Shown piece after piece: positions 8,611 through 17,167 of a DNA stretch of 64,000 bases. Numbering within the stretch: position 1 is the first letter of the stretch; each line of letters begins with the position of its first letter. The DNA comes from Anaerolineales bacterium (GTDB lineage: Bacteria > Chloroflexota > Anaerolineae > Anaerolineales > UBA11579): contig JAHBVC010000001.1 of assembly GCA_019637755.1 (NCBI GenBank), positions 62,001 to 126,000 of the forward strand, in the 5' to 3' direction. The translations under genes were made by a program, and so were the position numbers. The notes beneath the pieces were generated by a model. That model was not told the DNA's origin, searched no databases, and worked only from the letters and a program-made list of their open reading frames with translations.

Positions 8611-11600
8611 CTAGCGCACCAGCATGCGGCTCACTACCGTGGCTTCGGTGGGAGTGGCGCCGGCAAGCTCTTTCCCCGCCATGCCCTGGTACACCAGAAT
8701 CGTGCTGCCTTCTTTGCCGTGCTTCTTGTTCACCAGCGCCTGGCCGGTGAGCGTGCCTTCGCTATCCAGCGAGCAACTGGTCACCTCGCCGATGCGCTTG
8801 CCCTCCGCGTCGGTGACCGGATCGCCCTGGTGGGCGATGCGCACACCCTGCGGCAGGCGGAAGCGCACCACTTCGCGTTTGCGCTCCTCCTCCTGCATCA
8901 GGAAGGCGCTGCGGCCAACGAACCACGGCTTGTAGGTCTTGACGAAGGCGCGGAAGCCGGAGTGGCCGATGCCCAAATTCAGCGGGCCGGCCAACTCGTG
9001 CCCATACAGCGGCAGACCGGCTTCAATACGCAGCGAATCGCGTGAGGCCAAGCCACACGGGCGCAGGCCGTGTTTCTCGCCTGCCGCCATTAGCGCGGTC
9101 CACAGCGCCACGGCCTGGTCAGGGTGTACGAACAGCTCGAACGAGACCGGCTCGCCGGTGTAGCCCGTGCGCGAGAGGATGAGGTCGAAGCCGCCCAGCT
9201 TCACCTTGGCCACGCCAAAGCGCTTGAGCTTGCGGATGATGTGCTTGTCGGCCGCGTTGGCCTCGAGGCCGAGCAGGACTTTGCGAGACTTGGGGCCTTG
9301 CAGCGCAATGTCTACGCGCTGCGCCTTGCCGCTGCTGGCGGAGCGCAGGTTGCGCAGCCGTGCGCCGCGGCCAAAGGCCAGCGCTCCCGGCTGCTGCGCG
9401 TCCACAAGCACGGCACCTGCCTGCACCGCGGTGAGCCAGGCCCAGTTCTTGTCATCGTTGGCTGCATTGACGACCACCAGATAGTGCTCATCGGCCATAC
9501 GGTAGACCAGCAGGTCATCCAGCACATTGGCGTCGGCATCCATAAAGTGGGTATAGATGGACATGCCCACCGGCAGGCTGGTGATGTCATTGCCGCACAC
9601 CGAGTCGAGGAAGCTGGCCGCCTGCGGCCCGCTGACATCGTACACGCCCATGTGAGTGACATCGAACAGACCGGCGGCCGTGCGCACGGCGGCATGCTCC
9701 TCGCGCACGGAGCTGTAGCGCAGCGGCATATCCCAGCCAGCAAACGGCACCATTTTGGCGCCGAGGGCTACATGCGTGTCGTAGAGCGCGGTGCGTTTGA
9801 TGGCCGCCTCGCTCGGCTCGTGCCAGTCAAACTTGGGCAGCGCCTTGGCTTTGGATTTACCAATGCCGTAGTAGAACGGCTTATCCGCGGCGGTGGCTTT
9901 AGCCGTGGTAGCAGTAACTTTGAGTTTGGATTCGCGCACCGCCACCGGCCCCGGAGCTTTGCGCTGCGGGTCAGCCGCGTCGATGCTGACATATCCATCC
10001 GAGAGGGCGCGCAGCCAGGTGGCTGCCAAGCCGAACTGGGCGCGTTTGACGCCCAGCAGATAGCCGCCCTTGGGCAGCGCTTTGATGCTGCCGTGCACAT
10101 CGCCCTTGGGCGTGTGCATAAGGAAAGCCGCTCCCTTGGTGAGAGCCTCAATGTCGCTGGCGATGGCCATGTTCAGCAGGGCAGTAGCCTGCTCGCCGTG
10201 CACTTCAATGCCCACCCAGGCGCCTTTGGCCTTGGGCTTGTCATCTATATAGTAGAAGTGCGGATAGCCAGTGACGCTGGGCTTGAAGTCAATGCCGGCT
10301 TTCTCCGCCAGCGCCCGCACGCGCAGCTTGGCATCCTCCAGCACGGCGAAATCCACCTTGGCGCGTTGGCTCAGGCTGGTCTCGCTGCGGTCACGGTAGG
10401 GCACGCAGGCCAGCAGCACATCGGCGATGATGTCAGCCAGTTGGCGGCTTTCCTTCTCTTTGAAACCGCGCTGCGTGATCCACGGGGTGCCCAGGCGCAA
10501 ACCCGAAGGGTTCATGGCGCCACGGTCACCGGGGATGGTGTTGCGGTTGACCACGATGCCAGCCACATCCAGAATACGCGCCGCCATATCGCCGGAGAGT
10601 GCCGTGCCATCCGGCCCCACCACGACTTTGCAATCTACATTGGTGAGGTGGCTCTGCGTGCCGCCAAAGGGAATGCGGAAGCCGCGCTTTTGCAGCTGCT
10701 CGGTCAGCGCTACGGCGTTCTTGACCACCTGTGCCTGCAACTGCTTGAATTCCTTGCTCTTGGCGATCTTGAAGGCCAGCGCCAGCCCGCCGAATACGTT
10801 CACATGCGGGCCGCCTTGCTCACCGGGGAACACGGCGCGGTCAATCAGCTCAGCCAGCTTCTTGTCCGTGGTGAGTATGATGGCGCCACGCGGCCCGTTG
10901 AGCGTTTTGTGGGTGGTAGAGGTGATGACGTGCGCATAGCCCATCGGGGAAGGGTAGGCGCCGGCGGCCACCAGGCCAGCCACATGGGCTATATCGGTCA
11001 GCAGGTACGCGCCCACCGAGTCGGCGATCTGGCGCAAGCGCGCCCAGTCGGCCGGCCAGGGATACGACGAGAAACCGCCGATGATCATCTTGGGCTTGTG
11101 TTCTTTGGCCAGCGCTTCCATCTGGTCATAGTCGATGCGCTCCGTGCTGGGGTCTACGGAATAATGCACAATGTTGTAATACTTGCCAGAGCGATTGACC
11201 GGGGCACCATGCGAAAGATGCCCACCGTGCAGCAAGTTCATGCCCATTACGGTATCGCCGGGCTGCACCAGGGCGTGATACACGGCATTGTTGGCCGGGC
11301 CGCCAGACAACGCCTGGATGTTTACGTAGATCTGGTCAGCGCTGACGCCGTTGGCCGCAAAGGCCTCGGCGCAGCGGCGGCGCGCCAACGCCTCCACCGT
11401 ATCGGCATACTCCACGCCTTTGTAGTAGCGCGGGTCGGAGTTGCGGCGATAGTGCGCCAGGCGTGTCTCATGGTCCAAAATCTCCTCTTCGCTCATCCAG
11501 CGGCTGGCTTCGTCGGGATAGCCCTCGGCGTACAAATTGCCGAAGGCAGAAGACAACGCCTCGCGCACCGCCAGCGGGGCGGTGCTCTCGCTGGCAATCA

Positions 11601-11727
11601 GGATTAGCTTGCGGTACTGGCGCTCGGCTTCCAACTGCTGGAGCTCATAGACCGCCGGGTCCAGTTGAGCCAGCGTGCCGCGGAAGAGGAAATCTTGAGA
11701 TTTGGCTTTGGTTTTTTTGGTGGGCAT
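8611..11727 (-). CDS. Fused serine hydroxymethyltransferase / aminomethyltransferase (GlyA-GcvT)
   Basis: One uninterrupted frame encodes 1038 residues. Residues 1 to about 465 are a serine hydroxymethyltransferase with the PLP lysine at 274 (STTHKTLNGPRG) and an extra segment near 76-103. Residues from about 645 to the end are a glycine-cleavage T protein (KMVPFAGWDMPLRY, SRTGYTGE, LRIEAGLPLYGHEL, which binds tetrahydrofolate). About 150-180 residues between them belong to neither family clearly. SHMT makes glycine and methylene-tetrahydrofolate from serine; GcvT releases methylene-tetrahydrofolate from glycine. No gcvP or gcvH lies in the window, and no glycine riboswitch precedes the gene. 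Confidence 0.92.
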   Translation of the reverse strand: MPTKKTKAKSQDFLFRGTLAQLDPAVYELQQLEAERQYRKLILIASESTAPLAVREALSSAFGNLYAEGYPDEASRWMSEEEILDHETRLAHYRRNSDPRYYKGVEYADTVEALARRRCAEAFAANGVSADQIYVNIQALSGGPANNAVYHALVQPGDTVMGMNLLHGGHLSHGAPVNRSGKYYNIVHYSVDPSTERIDYDQMEALAKEHKPKMIIGGFSSYPWPADWARLRQIADSVGAYLLTDIAHVAGLVAAGAYPSPMGYAHVITSTTHKTLNGPRGAIILTTDKKLAELIDRAVFPGEQGGPHVNVFGGLALAFKIAKSKEFKQLQAQVVKNAVALTEQLQKRGFRIPFGGTQSHLTNVDCKVVVGPDGTALSGDMAARILDVAGIVVNRNTIPGDRGAMNPSGLRLGTPWITQRGFKEKESRQLADIIADVLLACVPYRDRSETSLSQRAKVDFAVLEDAKLRVRALAEKAGIDFKPSVTGYPHFYYIDDKPKAKGAWVGIEVHGEQATALLNMAIASDIEALTKGAAFLMHTPKGDVHGSIKALPKGGYLLGVKRAQFGLAATWLRALSDGYVSIDAADPQRKAPGPVAVRESKLKVTATTAKATAADKPFYYGIGKSKAKALPKFDWHEPSEAAIKRTALYDTHVALGAKMVPFAGWDMPLRYSSVREEHAAVRTAAGLFDVTHMGVYDVSGPQAASFLDSVCGNDITSLPVGMSIYTHFMDADANVLDDLLVYRMADEHYLVVVNAANDDKNWAWLTAVQAGAVLVDAQQPGALAFGRGARLRNLRSASSGKAQRVDIALQGPKSRKVLLGLEANAADKHIIRKLKRFGVAKVKLGGFDLILSRTGYTGEPVSFELFVHPDQAVALWTALMAAGEKHGLRPCGLASRDSLRIEAGLPLYGHELAGPLNLGIGHSGFRAFVKTYKPWFVGRSAFLMQEEERKREVVRFRLPQGVRIAHQGDPVTDAEGKRIGEVTSCSLDSEGTLTGQALVNKKHGKEGSTILVYQGMAGKELAGATPTEATVVSRMLVR

Positions 11728-11828
11728 GGGGCTTTCCAGAAAGGCTAGTGGTGGGCTTTTGCGGCTGAATTGTATCAGTGCTTGACTCGCTGCCCCGGCA
11801 TGGCGTAGTGTGTACCCACGGAGGACGC

Positions 11829-12296
11829 ATGGTCAGCAGCAAAGCCGCAACCGTAAGCCAATATCTGGATGAGTTGCCGCCCGAGCGGCGCAAAGTGATT
11901 CAGGGGGTGCGCAAGGTGATGCGTGCCAGCCTGCCCACGGGGTTCAAAGAGGGCATGCTCTACGGCATGATCTGCTACTTCATCCCGCTCAAAGATTTTC
12001 CTGAAACCTACAACGGGCAGCCGCTGGTGTATGCCGGCCTGGCCGCCCAGAAGAACTATTACTCCGTCTATCTCAATAACATCTACAGTGACCCCGAAGC
12101 CGAAGCCTGGTTTGCCAAGCGTTACGCCGCCACAGGCCGGGATATGGCTAAGGGTAAATCTTGCATCAATTTCAAGAAACTGGATGACTTACCGTTGGAG
12201 TTGATCGCTGAGGCGCTGGCGCGCAACACCAAAGATGAGTTTATCGAGATGTATGAGGATGCGCGCACCTCATCCAAGCGCGTGGCTAAAAAATAG
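11829..12296 (+). CDS. DUF1801-family protein
   Basis: A 155-residue cytoplasmic protein of the DUF1801 (YdhG-like) fold. Characteristic parts are YLDELPPERRKVIQGVRKVM, GFKEGMLYGMICYFIPL and the C-terminal KSCINFKKLDDLPLELIAEAL. The biochemical function of the family is not established. ATG 11829 has a GGAGG seven bases upstream. A possible -35 TTGACT lies at 11782-11787 but its -10 is weak. It is divergent from the GlyA-GcvT gene. Confidence 0.85.
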   Translation: MVSSKAATVSQYLDELPPERRKVIQGVRKVMRASLPTGFKEGMLYGMICYFIPLKDFPETYNGQPLVYAGLAAQKNYYSVYLNNIYSDPEAEAWFAKRYAATGRDMAKGKSCINFKKLDDLPLELIAEALARNTKDEFIEMYEDARTSSKRVAKK

Positions 12297-12585
12297 CGCT
12301 TAAGTTAAAAGAAAACGCCGGAGCAATTAGGCTTGGGTTTGGCCTAACCAGTTCGCCTCTGGCCGGGCCGTCTGCCTTGCCTTCCAGCTTCGCCGTGTAC
12401 TGAGGACCGCACCGGCCCTACTGTCAATCGGCTGTCGGCCGCTGTTCTGGCCGTCCCACCGCCGAGGAGTTCGGCGATTTCGCTGGGTCTTGCTCCGACG
12501 TTTCTTTCAGCCATAGGATACGCCAAAGCGGCCAGGCGGCCATGGGGCGGATGTCCCCTGTGTTTGGGCCATTTGTCCCGCGCGG
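12297..12585. other. Intergenic stretch without recognised content
   Basis: The 289 bases between the convergent DUF1801 gene and the small minus-strand gene contain only short unsupported frames. The sequence is G+C-rich with several short GGCC-type palindromes. I see no RNA gene or clear terminator. Confidence 0.4.
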
Positions 12586-12798
12586 CTATTCGTCGTTGAG
12601 TGGGCGCTTGAGCACGACCGAAAATTCCCCGCTCAGCGTGCCCGAGCGGGTGACCAGTTGCCAGCCATCCGCCAGCATGCTCTTTACATATTTATACGGA
12701 TCAGGGTTTCGCGGTTCGGCCGGTGGCAACAATTCACCATCCACCAGCTCTACTTCGCCGTGGGTAATCTTCAGTTCAAGATATTCCCATTTTTGCAT
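12586..12798 (-). CDS. Small hypothetical protein (DUF4177-like)
   Basis: Seventy residues beginning MQKWEYLELK and containing MLADGWQLVTRSG, a pattern like small DUF4177-type proteins (a W/Y-rich strand followed by a 'GWELV' turn). No function is known. ATG 12798 is chosen because the upstream in-frame ATG lies closer to the tRNA; neither has a Shine-Dalgarno. The gene lies 21 bases downstream of tRNA-Val on the same strand and may share its transcript. Confidence 0.6.
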   Translation of the reverse strand: MQKWEYLELKITHGEVELVDGELLPPAEPRNPDPYKYVKSMLADGWQLVTRSGTLSGEFSVVLKRPLNDE

Positions 12799-12819
12799 GG
12801 TAGCGCACAATACTTCGAG

Positions 12820-12893
12820 TGGGCGAGATAGGACTCGAACCTACGACATCCTCCTTGTAAGGGAGGCGCTCTAACCAACTGAGCTACTCGCCC
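12820..12893 (-). tRNA. tRNA-Val (anticodon TAC)
   Basis: The minus strand folds into a full cloverleaf: acceptor GGGCGAG/CTCGCCC with discriminator A at 12820, D-arm GCTCAGTTGGTTAGAGC, anticodon stem CCTCC/GGAGG around loop CTTACAA (anticodon TAC), and T-arm with GGTTCGAGTCC. CCA is not encoded. Confidence 0.97.
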
Positions 12894-12953
12894 ATGGGCC
12901 GGCCACCGCAACAAAGCTTGCAAAAATGCGTATGCCTGCAAAAAACTTTGTGC

Positions 12954-12966
12954 TATAGTCTGCCGT
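12954..12966 (+). promoter_or_regulatory. -10 box for a leaderless rpiR-type gene
   Basis: TATAGT (12954-12959) is followed by seven bases and then the ATG at 12967. No Shine-Dalgarno and no good -35 are seen. Confidence 0.6.
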
Positions 12967-13809
12967 ATGCCATCTGGCACTTATGCTGAACGCATTCGTG
13001 AGGCGCAACCGCGCCTTTCGAAGAGCTTCCAGCGGCTCGCAGATTATATATTAAATTCCTACGTGCAGGCCGCTTTGTTGACCGCATCGGAATTGGCGCA
13101 TGCTGTGGATGTGGATACCGCCACCGTGGTGCGCTTCGCCCAAACCCTGAATTATTCCGGCTTCCCGGCCTTGCAAGCGGAGATCAAAGCACGCGTGCTG
13201 CACGAGTTGCTCTTGCAGCAGGGCGATGCCCCCAAAGCGGATAGCTTGCGCGGCCTGGCTGACCGGGCGTATAAAGAGCTGGGCGATGGCATCGAACGCG
13301 CCCGCCGCCTGCTGGATGCTGCTCCGCTGGAGGCTTTGCTGGCGATGCTAGGCAAGGCCAGACGCGTCTTCCTGCTCAGCGATGCGGCCGCGGCAGCCAG
13401 CCAGCAAGCGCTGCACGCGCACTTGCGCGCCGTGGGCATCCTGGCGCACCCACTGCAGCCGGAGCTGCCTGAGCTGGCCGGGGCGCTGGCCCTGGCCAAC
13501 GAAGGGGATGTGCTGCTGGTGCTGGATGCGCACAACACGACGCCGTTGCTGGCGCAAGCCGTGGCACTGGCCAAAGCCAGCGGTGTGCAAACCGTGGCGC
13601 TGGTGGGGGCGGCCGCCTACGAGGCGGCACGCAAGGCGGATGTGGTGCTGGAGGCACAACGCCAGGAGCAGGATCAGGCGGTGGCGATCGTGCTGGCGGC
13701 GCTGGTACACACGCTAGGCCAGGCGCTGCGTTGGCGCTTTGCCGAACGCCACAAAGAACTGCAATCACGTGCCGATAAATTGCTGCGCCGTCTGGCGCGG
13801 GCAAACTAG
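12967..13809 (+). CDS. MurR/RpiR-family transcriptional regulator
   Basis: The 280-residue protein starts with an RpiR-type helix-turn-helix (residues 1-75: LTASELAHAVDVDTATVVRF, then LNYSGFPALQAEIK). A SIS sugar-phosphate-binding domain follows (about 110-260), recognisable by RRVFLLSDAAAAAS, the weak LLVLDAHNTTPLL turn and VALVGAAAYEAARKADVVL. Such proteins respond to sugar phosphates. The SIS domain is poor in the usual serines, so the ligand is uncertain. It stands directly upstream of the FAH-family gene with only ten bases between them, which suggests a shared transcript. Confidence 0.88.
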   Translation: MPSGTYAERIREAQPRLSKSFQRLADYILNSYVQAALLTASELAHAVDVDTATVVRFAQTLNYSGFPALQAEIKARVLHELLLQQGDAPKADSLRGLADRAYKELGDGIERARRLLDAAPLEALLAMLGKARRVFLLSDAAAAASQQALHAHLRAVGILAHPLQPELPELAGALALANEGDVLLVLDAHNTTPLLAQAVALAKASGVQTVALVGAAAYEAARKADVVLEAQRQEQDQAVAIVLAALVHTLGQALRWRFAERHKELQSRADKLLRRLARAN

Positions 13810-13819
13810 AAGGAGCTGT

Positions 13820-14590
13820 ATGCGCATTATTCGCTATCAGGAGCATGACGGCCCCGCCCGCTATGGCTGGGTCTTGGAGCAGCGCGTAGGGCCGATCGAA
13901 GGAACGCCCTATAGCGCCTTTCAGCGTGGTGAAGCGACCCTGCCGCTGGCCAGCGTGCAGTTGCTGCCCCCCGTGGAGCCGAGCAAGGTGATCTGTATTG
14001 GGCGCAACTATGTTGCCCATGCCAAAGAGCTGGGCAACGAGGTGCCGGAGGTGCCGATGGTGTTCCTTAAGCCGCCCTCGGCGGTGTTAGCGCCCGGCGG
14101 CACGATCGTGCTACCACCGCAAAGCCAGCAGGTGGAGCACGAGGCCGAGCTGGCGGTGGTGATCGGCAAAGCGGGCCGCTGGATCGAGCCGGATGCGGTC
14201 AAGGAACATATCCTCGGCTATACCATCGCCAATGACATCACCGCGCGCGACTTGCAGAAGCGTGATGGCCAATGGACGCGGGGCAAGGGCTTCGATACCT
14301 TCTGCCCGCTGGGGCCCTGGGTGGAAACCGAGTTTGACCCGGCCGACGCGGTGATCAGTTGCAGCGTGAACGGGGAGCTGCGCCAAATGGGCTCGACGCG
14401 TGACATGATCTTCTCGGTGCGCCAGTTGATCGCCTACGTCTCCTCGGTAATGACCCTGCAGCCGGGTGATGTGGTGCTCACCGGTACGCCCTCCGGGGTG
14501 GGGCCATTGAAGGATGGCGATGAGCTGGTGACCAGTATTGAGGGCCTGGGCGAGCTGCGCAACCGCGTGCACGCCGAAGCGGTACGCTGA
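13820..14590 (+). CDS. Fumarylacetoacetate hydrolase family protein
   Basis: A 256-residue enzyme of the FAH superfamily, whose members cleave or decarboxylate 2-oxo-acids in aromatic and sugar-acid breakdown. The fold's IGRNYVAHAKEL motif, the metal ligands in EHEAELAVVIG and ANDITARDLQ, and the TGTPSGVGPL loop near the C-terminus are present. Substrate cannot be decided; acylpyruvase and HHDD isomerase are both possible. ATG 13820 has AAGGAGC upstream. It follows the RpiR regulator in the same direction and ends at a strong terminator. Confidence 0.9.
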   Translation: MRIIRYQEHDGPARYGWVLEQRVGPIEGTPYSAFQRGEATLPLASVQLLPPVEPSKVICIGRNYVAHAKELGNEVPEVPMVFLKPPSAVLAPGGTIVLPPQSQQVEHEAELAVVIGKAGRWIEPDAVKEHILGYTIANDITARDLQKRDGQWTRGKGFDTFCPLGPWVETEFDPADAVISCSVNGELRQMGSTRDMIFSVRQLIAYVSSVMTLQPGDVVLTGTPSGVGPLKDGDELVTSIEGLGELRNRVHAEAVR

Positions 14591-14602
14591 GCTATACGGG
14601 AT

Positions 14603-14635
14603 AAAAAAAGACGGCCCACAAGGGGCCGTCTTTTT
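14603..14635 (+). terminator. Bidirectional rho-independent terminator
   Basis: AAAAGACGGCCC and GGGCCGTCTTTT arms with an ACAAG loop. It ends the FAH gene and, read on the minus strand, the small membrane-protein gene that ends at 14653. Confidence 0.9.
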
Positions 14636-14652
14636 CGTTGGTGCTCTAAGGC

Positions 14653-14823
14653 TTAGAAGCCCTTGATGGCATTGCCAGCGGCCAGAAGAGCCCAGGCGGC
14701 GATGCCAAGCCAGGTGGCGAAGCCAGCGACGGGGGCGAAAAGGCCCAAAGCGCCGACCAAGGCCACGACAGCCAAAACGAGAGCGACCCAGAATACCCAT
14801 TGCTTGGGAGGGGTGAGTTTCAT
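14653..14823 (-). CDS. Small two-helix membrane protein (56 aa)
   Basis: A short gene of 56 residues beginning MKLTPPKQWVFWVALVLAVV. It holds two hydrophobic helices (about 9-29 and 33-52) and ends NAIKGF. An AAGGAG lies 15 bases before the ATG, somewhat far. It sits between two terminator hairpins, which supports an independent transcription unit. No function is known. Confidence 0.7.
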   Translation of the reverse strand: MKLTPPKQWVFWVALVLAVVALVGALGLFAPVAGFATWLGIAAWALLAAGNAIKGF

Positions 14824-14893
14824 AATAATTAATGTAGTCTCCTTTCCTCAGGTCTCTGCAATTATGAGCAGGCGATTAAATACTACTATAAAT

Positions 14894-14929
14894 AAAAAGA
14901 CCGAACAAGCAATTCTGTTCGGTCTTTTG
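14894..14929 (-). terminator. Rho-independent terminator
   Basis: AAAAGACCGAACA and TGTTCGGTCTTTT form a hairpin with T-runs on both strands. It lies 30 bases downstream of the minus-strand yegP-like gene. Confidence 0.85.
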
Positions 14930-14960
14930 TTAGGTAATTTGGGGGATGGAGGGCTAAAAA

Positions 14961-15293
14961 TCAGCTCTGATCTTCGATTTCGGCGCTGGCGGCCACGCGC
15001 TGCACAGCCTTGATGCCGTTCTTGCAGGCCGCGCCGGAGGAGTACATCTCGCTGGTGCCGATGACGCGGTTGTTAGCGGCGCGCAGGTTAAAGTAGCTCT
15101 GGCCGTTCTTGGCGGTCTTCTCCACGAAGTTGGCCAGGTCGCCGGCGTGCTTCATCACCGAATGAATGCCGCGCTTGGCACTGTCTTTGGTGTTGTAGCG
15201 CTCACTGTGCAGGATCGGCTCGCTGTTGGTGCTGAGCAGGTTGAAGCGGTAGCCACCCTTGCCCTGTTGAATGACAAACTTAGCTTTTGCCAT
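14961..15293 (-). CDS. YegP-family protein (two DUF1508 repeats)
   Basis: The 110-residue protein consists of two DUF1508 beta-beta-beta-alpha repeats: residues about 5-50 (FVIQQGKGGYRFNLLSTNSE, SERYNTKDSAKRGIHSV) and 58-105 (GQSYFNLRAANNRVIGTSEM, SSGAACKNGIKAV). This matches the usual length and layout of YegP. The molecular role of the family is not settled. A GGAG lies about seven bases before the ATG. Terminators bracket the gene. Confidence 0.92.
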   Translation of the reverse strand: MAKAKFVIQQGKGGYRFNLLSTNSEPILHSERYNTKDSAKRGIHSVMKHAGDLANFVEKTAKNGQSYFNLRAANNRVIGTSEMYSSGAACKNGIKAVQRVAASAEIEDQS

Positions 15294-15357
15294 GTGAAAA
15301 TCTCCTTGTGCGTGAATAAACTGCCGCCATTGTACATTGCCGTCACTTTAAAAGAAA

Positions 15358-15384
15358 GAGGCATCTGCACATCGCAGATGCCTC
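15358..15384 (-). terminator. Terminator of the NBR1-Ig lipoprotein gene
   Basis: GAGGCATCTGC and GCAGATGCCTC form a perfect 11-bp stem; on the minus strand it is followed by TTTCTTTT. It lies 22 bases after the stop of the lipoprotein gene. Confidence 0.88.
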
Positions 15385-15405
15385 TTGACGCGCGGGGAGG
15401 GTTGT

Positions 15406-16575
15406 TTACTTCTTGATGATGCGTGGCACGAACCAAAAGCCATTGGCCTGGGCGTAATCACTGTTGTTGGGTTTCACCGTCAGTACGAAGCGCACGGTCT
15501 GGCCCGCCAGGCTGGAGAGATCGATGTTGACATCTTTGGCCAGGCCCTCGGATTTCTCGTTCCAGGTGCCAAGCACGGTCTCGCTGCCATTGCGGATATA
15601 GCTAAATGTGAATTGCAGGTGGCAGTTGGGGTTGTTCTTCAGGCAGCCCACCTGGCTAATGAAGCGGTCGCCAGCTTGTACGGCAAATTCAGGATACACG
15701 CCGCGGATGTAGCCATTGCTGGCGTGGTTGGGGCGCGGCCAGATCGCCGGCTCGTCCTCATCGCGGGTTTCGAGCTGCGGGTTTTGCAGCACCAGCACGA
15801 AGCCCTGCGAGCCGGAGTTGGCGCCCGGGCAGGGCAGGCTGCCGGCTTCGTTGCTCGACCAACTGGCCGAGCAATAGTTGCTGGCAAAGTCATAGCGGAT
15901 GCCGCTGCTGGCAACGCCGACGCGGATCAGGGCGAAGATCGGCACGCCGGCGCTATTGGCATTGCCGTTGACGCCAAAGCTGTAGCCATTGCTGGCCTTG
16001 ATCACCCAACTGCTGCGGTAGCTGCCATCGCTGCTCGGTGCGGTCATCGGGATGGAAATATCCACCGTTTCGCCGGGCTTGACTTCCTTGGGGAGATCCA
16101 CGCTGCTCACGCTGGCCAGGTTGGTACCCGAGGTGTAGACAATGTCAAAGTCGCTCGTCCAGGTGCAGGTGCCGTTATTGCGAATGCGCCAGGTCTTGGT
16201 AAAGGTCTGGCCCTTGGTCATTTGGGTGTTGTCCGGCACGCTGATATCGGCCACGAAGTAGGCCTGGTAGCAGCCGGTAGCGGGCACGCTGGTGGCGGGC
16301 AACGGGGTGTTGGTGCTGGTGGCCAGCGGCTGGGCCGGCGTGTTGGTGAAGGTGGCGGTGACCACGAAGGGTGTTTGCGTAGGCGCTTCGCTGGTGGCGC
16401 TGGGCTCTGCCTGCCCCTGGCCCTGGGCGATCAGTGTGCCGGCCACTTGCGTGTAGAGTGCGTTCAGATCCAGCGTGGGGGCGTGGCTCTCCGGTGCAGG
16501 GGCGCGGCAGGCTGCCAGCAGCAGGCCGGCGAGCAGCAGGGCCAGCAGGCGCAATCGAGTGGCTTTGGTTTGCAT
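15406..16575 (-). CDS. Lipoprotein with an NBR1-type Ig-like domain
   Basis: A 389-residue lipoprotein (signal peptide ends LLLAAC). After a Pro/Thr-rich tether, residues about 112-215 form an NBR1-like Ig domain: TKGQTFTKTWRIRNNGTCTW, LPKEVKPGETVDISIPM and GSYRSSWVIKASNG. These domains are frequent in extracellular proteins of Chloroflexota and bind unknown partners. The remaining 170 residues are a beta-rich domain with paired cysteines (SQVGCLKNNPNC). ATG 16575 has a GGGAG box. Its direction is opposite to tRNA-Pro. Confidence 0.85.
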   Translation of the reverse strand: MQTKATRLRLLALLLAGLLLAACRAPAPESHAPTLDLNALYTQVAGTLIAQGQGQAEPSATSEAPTQTPFVVTATFTNTPAQPLATSTNTPLPATSVPATGCYQAYFVADISVPDNTQMTKGQTFTKTWRIRNNGTCTWTSDFDIVYTSGTNLASVSSVDLPKEVKPGETVDISIPMTAPSSDGSYRSSWVIKASNGYSFGVNGNANSAGVPIFALIRVGVASSGIRYDFASNYCSASWSSNEAGSLPCPGANSGSQGFVLVLQNPQLETRDEDEPAIWPRPNHASNGYIRGVYPEFAVQAGDRFISQVGCLKNNPNCHLQFTFSYIRNGSETVLGTWNEKSEGLAKDVNIDLSSLAGQTVRFVLTVKPNNSDYAQANGFWFVPRIIKK

Positions 16576-16704
16576 AACTAGATCTCCCTATAACAAAATG
16601 GATGCGCGTGATATTGATTGTAGCATTGCGAAGCCTATGGATACAACGATGCGTATACGACAAAAGTTCCTATTGCCACAAACAAAAAAACGTGAACTTT
16701 GCGC

Positions 16705-16710
16705 TATAAT
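16705..16710 (+). promoter_or_regulatory. -10 box of tRNA-Pro
   Basis: A perfect TATAAT lies 11 bases before the tRNA. No matching -35 is seen at 16-18 bp. Confidence 0.6.
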
Positions 16711-16721
16711 TCGCACCTGTT

Positions 16722-16796
<75 letters not shown>

Positions 16797-16797
16797 T

Positions 16798-16824
16798 AAA
16801 AAGAACTGCCGCAGGCAGTTCTTT
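16798..16824 (+). terminator. Terminator after tRNA-Pro
   Basis: AGAACTGCC and GGCAGTTCT around GCA, followed by TT and a weak T-tract. Confidence 0.8.
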
Positions 16825-16845
16825 GATTTAAGTAAGTCTGTCTTG

Positions 16846-16938
16846 CATGGGCGGCGCACTTGCATGGAGTGCTGCGAGAAGAGCACTCGCGGGTCGGAGG
16901 TTCGGGCCTACGCCCGACCGTCTACTGAAGGTCTTTTT
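16846..16938 (+). pseudogene. Decayed tRNA-Pro-like copy with its own terminator
   Basis: GCGCACTTGCATGG, AGTGC and GGGTCGGAGGTTCG repeat the anticodon and T-arm parts of tRNA-Pro (16722-16795). About 17 extra bases (TGCGAGAAGAGCACTCG) are inserted after the anticodon arm, and the T-stem no longer pairs. A hairpin GACC/GGTC followed by TTTTT (16916-16938) closes the unit, as it does after the true tRNA. A functional tRNA is unlikely. Confidence 0.65.
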
Positions 16939-16961
16939 GATTCGTGCTGAACGGCTATGCC

Positions 16962-17122
16962 TTGCGTAGGTAGCGCCCTTGCCTGGGGTGCTACGAAAAA
17001 AGGCACTCGTTGCGAGAAGAACACTCGCGGCGGAAAAGGCATTCGTTGCTAGAAAAGCACCCGCGAGCCGCAGGTTCGGGCCTACGCCGCGACTAAAAAG
17101 ACCGTCTACTGACGGTCTTTTC
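16962..17122 (+). pseudogene. Second decayed tRNA-Pro-like copy with an 18-bp repeat insert and terminator
   Basis: The flanks AGCGCCCTTGCCTGGGGTGC and GCAGGTTCGGGCCTACGCC correspond to the two halves of tRNA-Pro. Between them lie about four degenerate 18-base units built on AGGCACTCGTTGCGAGAA. The unit ends in a strong hairpin AAAAGACCGTC/GACGGTCTTTT (17095-17122). It appears to be a further-expanded relative of the 16846 copy. Confidence 0.6.
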
Positions 17123-17167
17123 GATTTCTTCTAATTCTTCTGATTTGTTTTGATTTCCATGTTGTTG

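Noticed and set aside
9124-11607. 827-codon open frame antisense to the GlyA-GcvT gene
   Set aside because: It is a shadow of a G+C-rich gene; the opposite strand encodes two complete enzyme families and this frame shows no domain.
11728-11828. Glycine riboswitch before the GlyA-GcvT gene
   Set aside because: The leader is too short and lacks the conserved aptamer segments.
12344-12526. 60-codon frame on the minus strand
   Set aside because: No ribosome site, biased Arg/Gly/Ala content and no link to neighbours.
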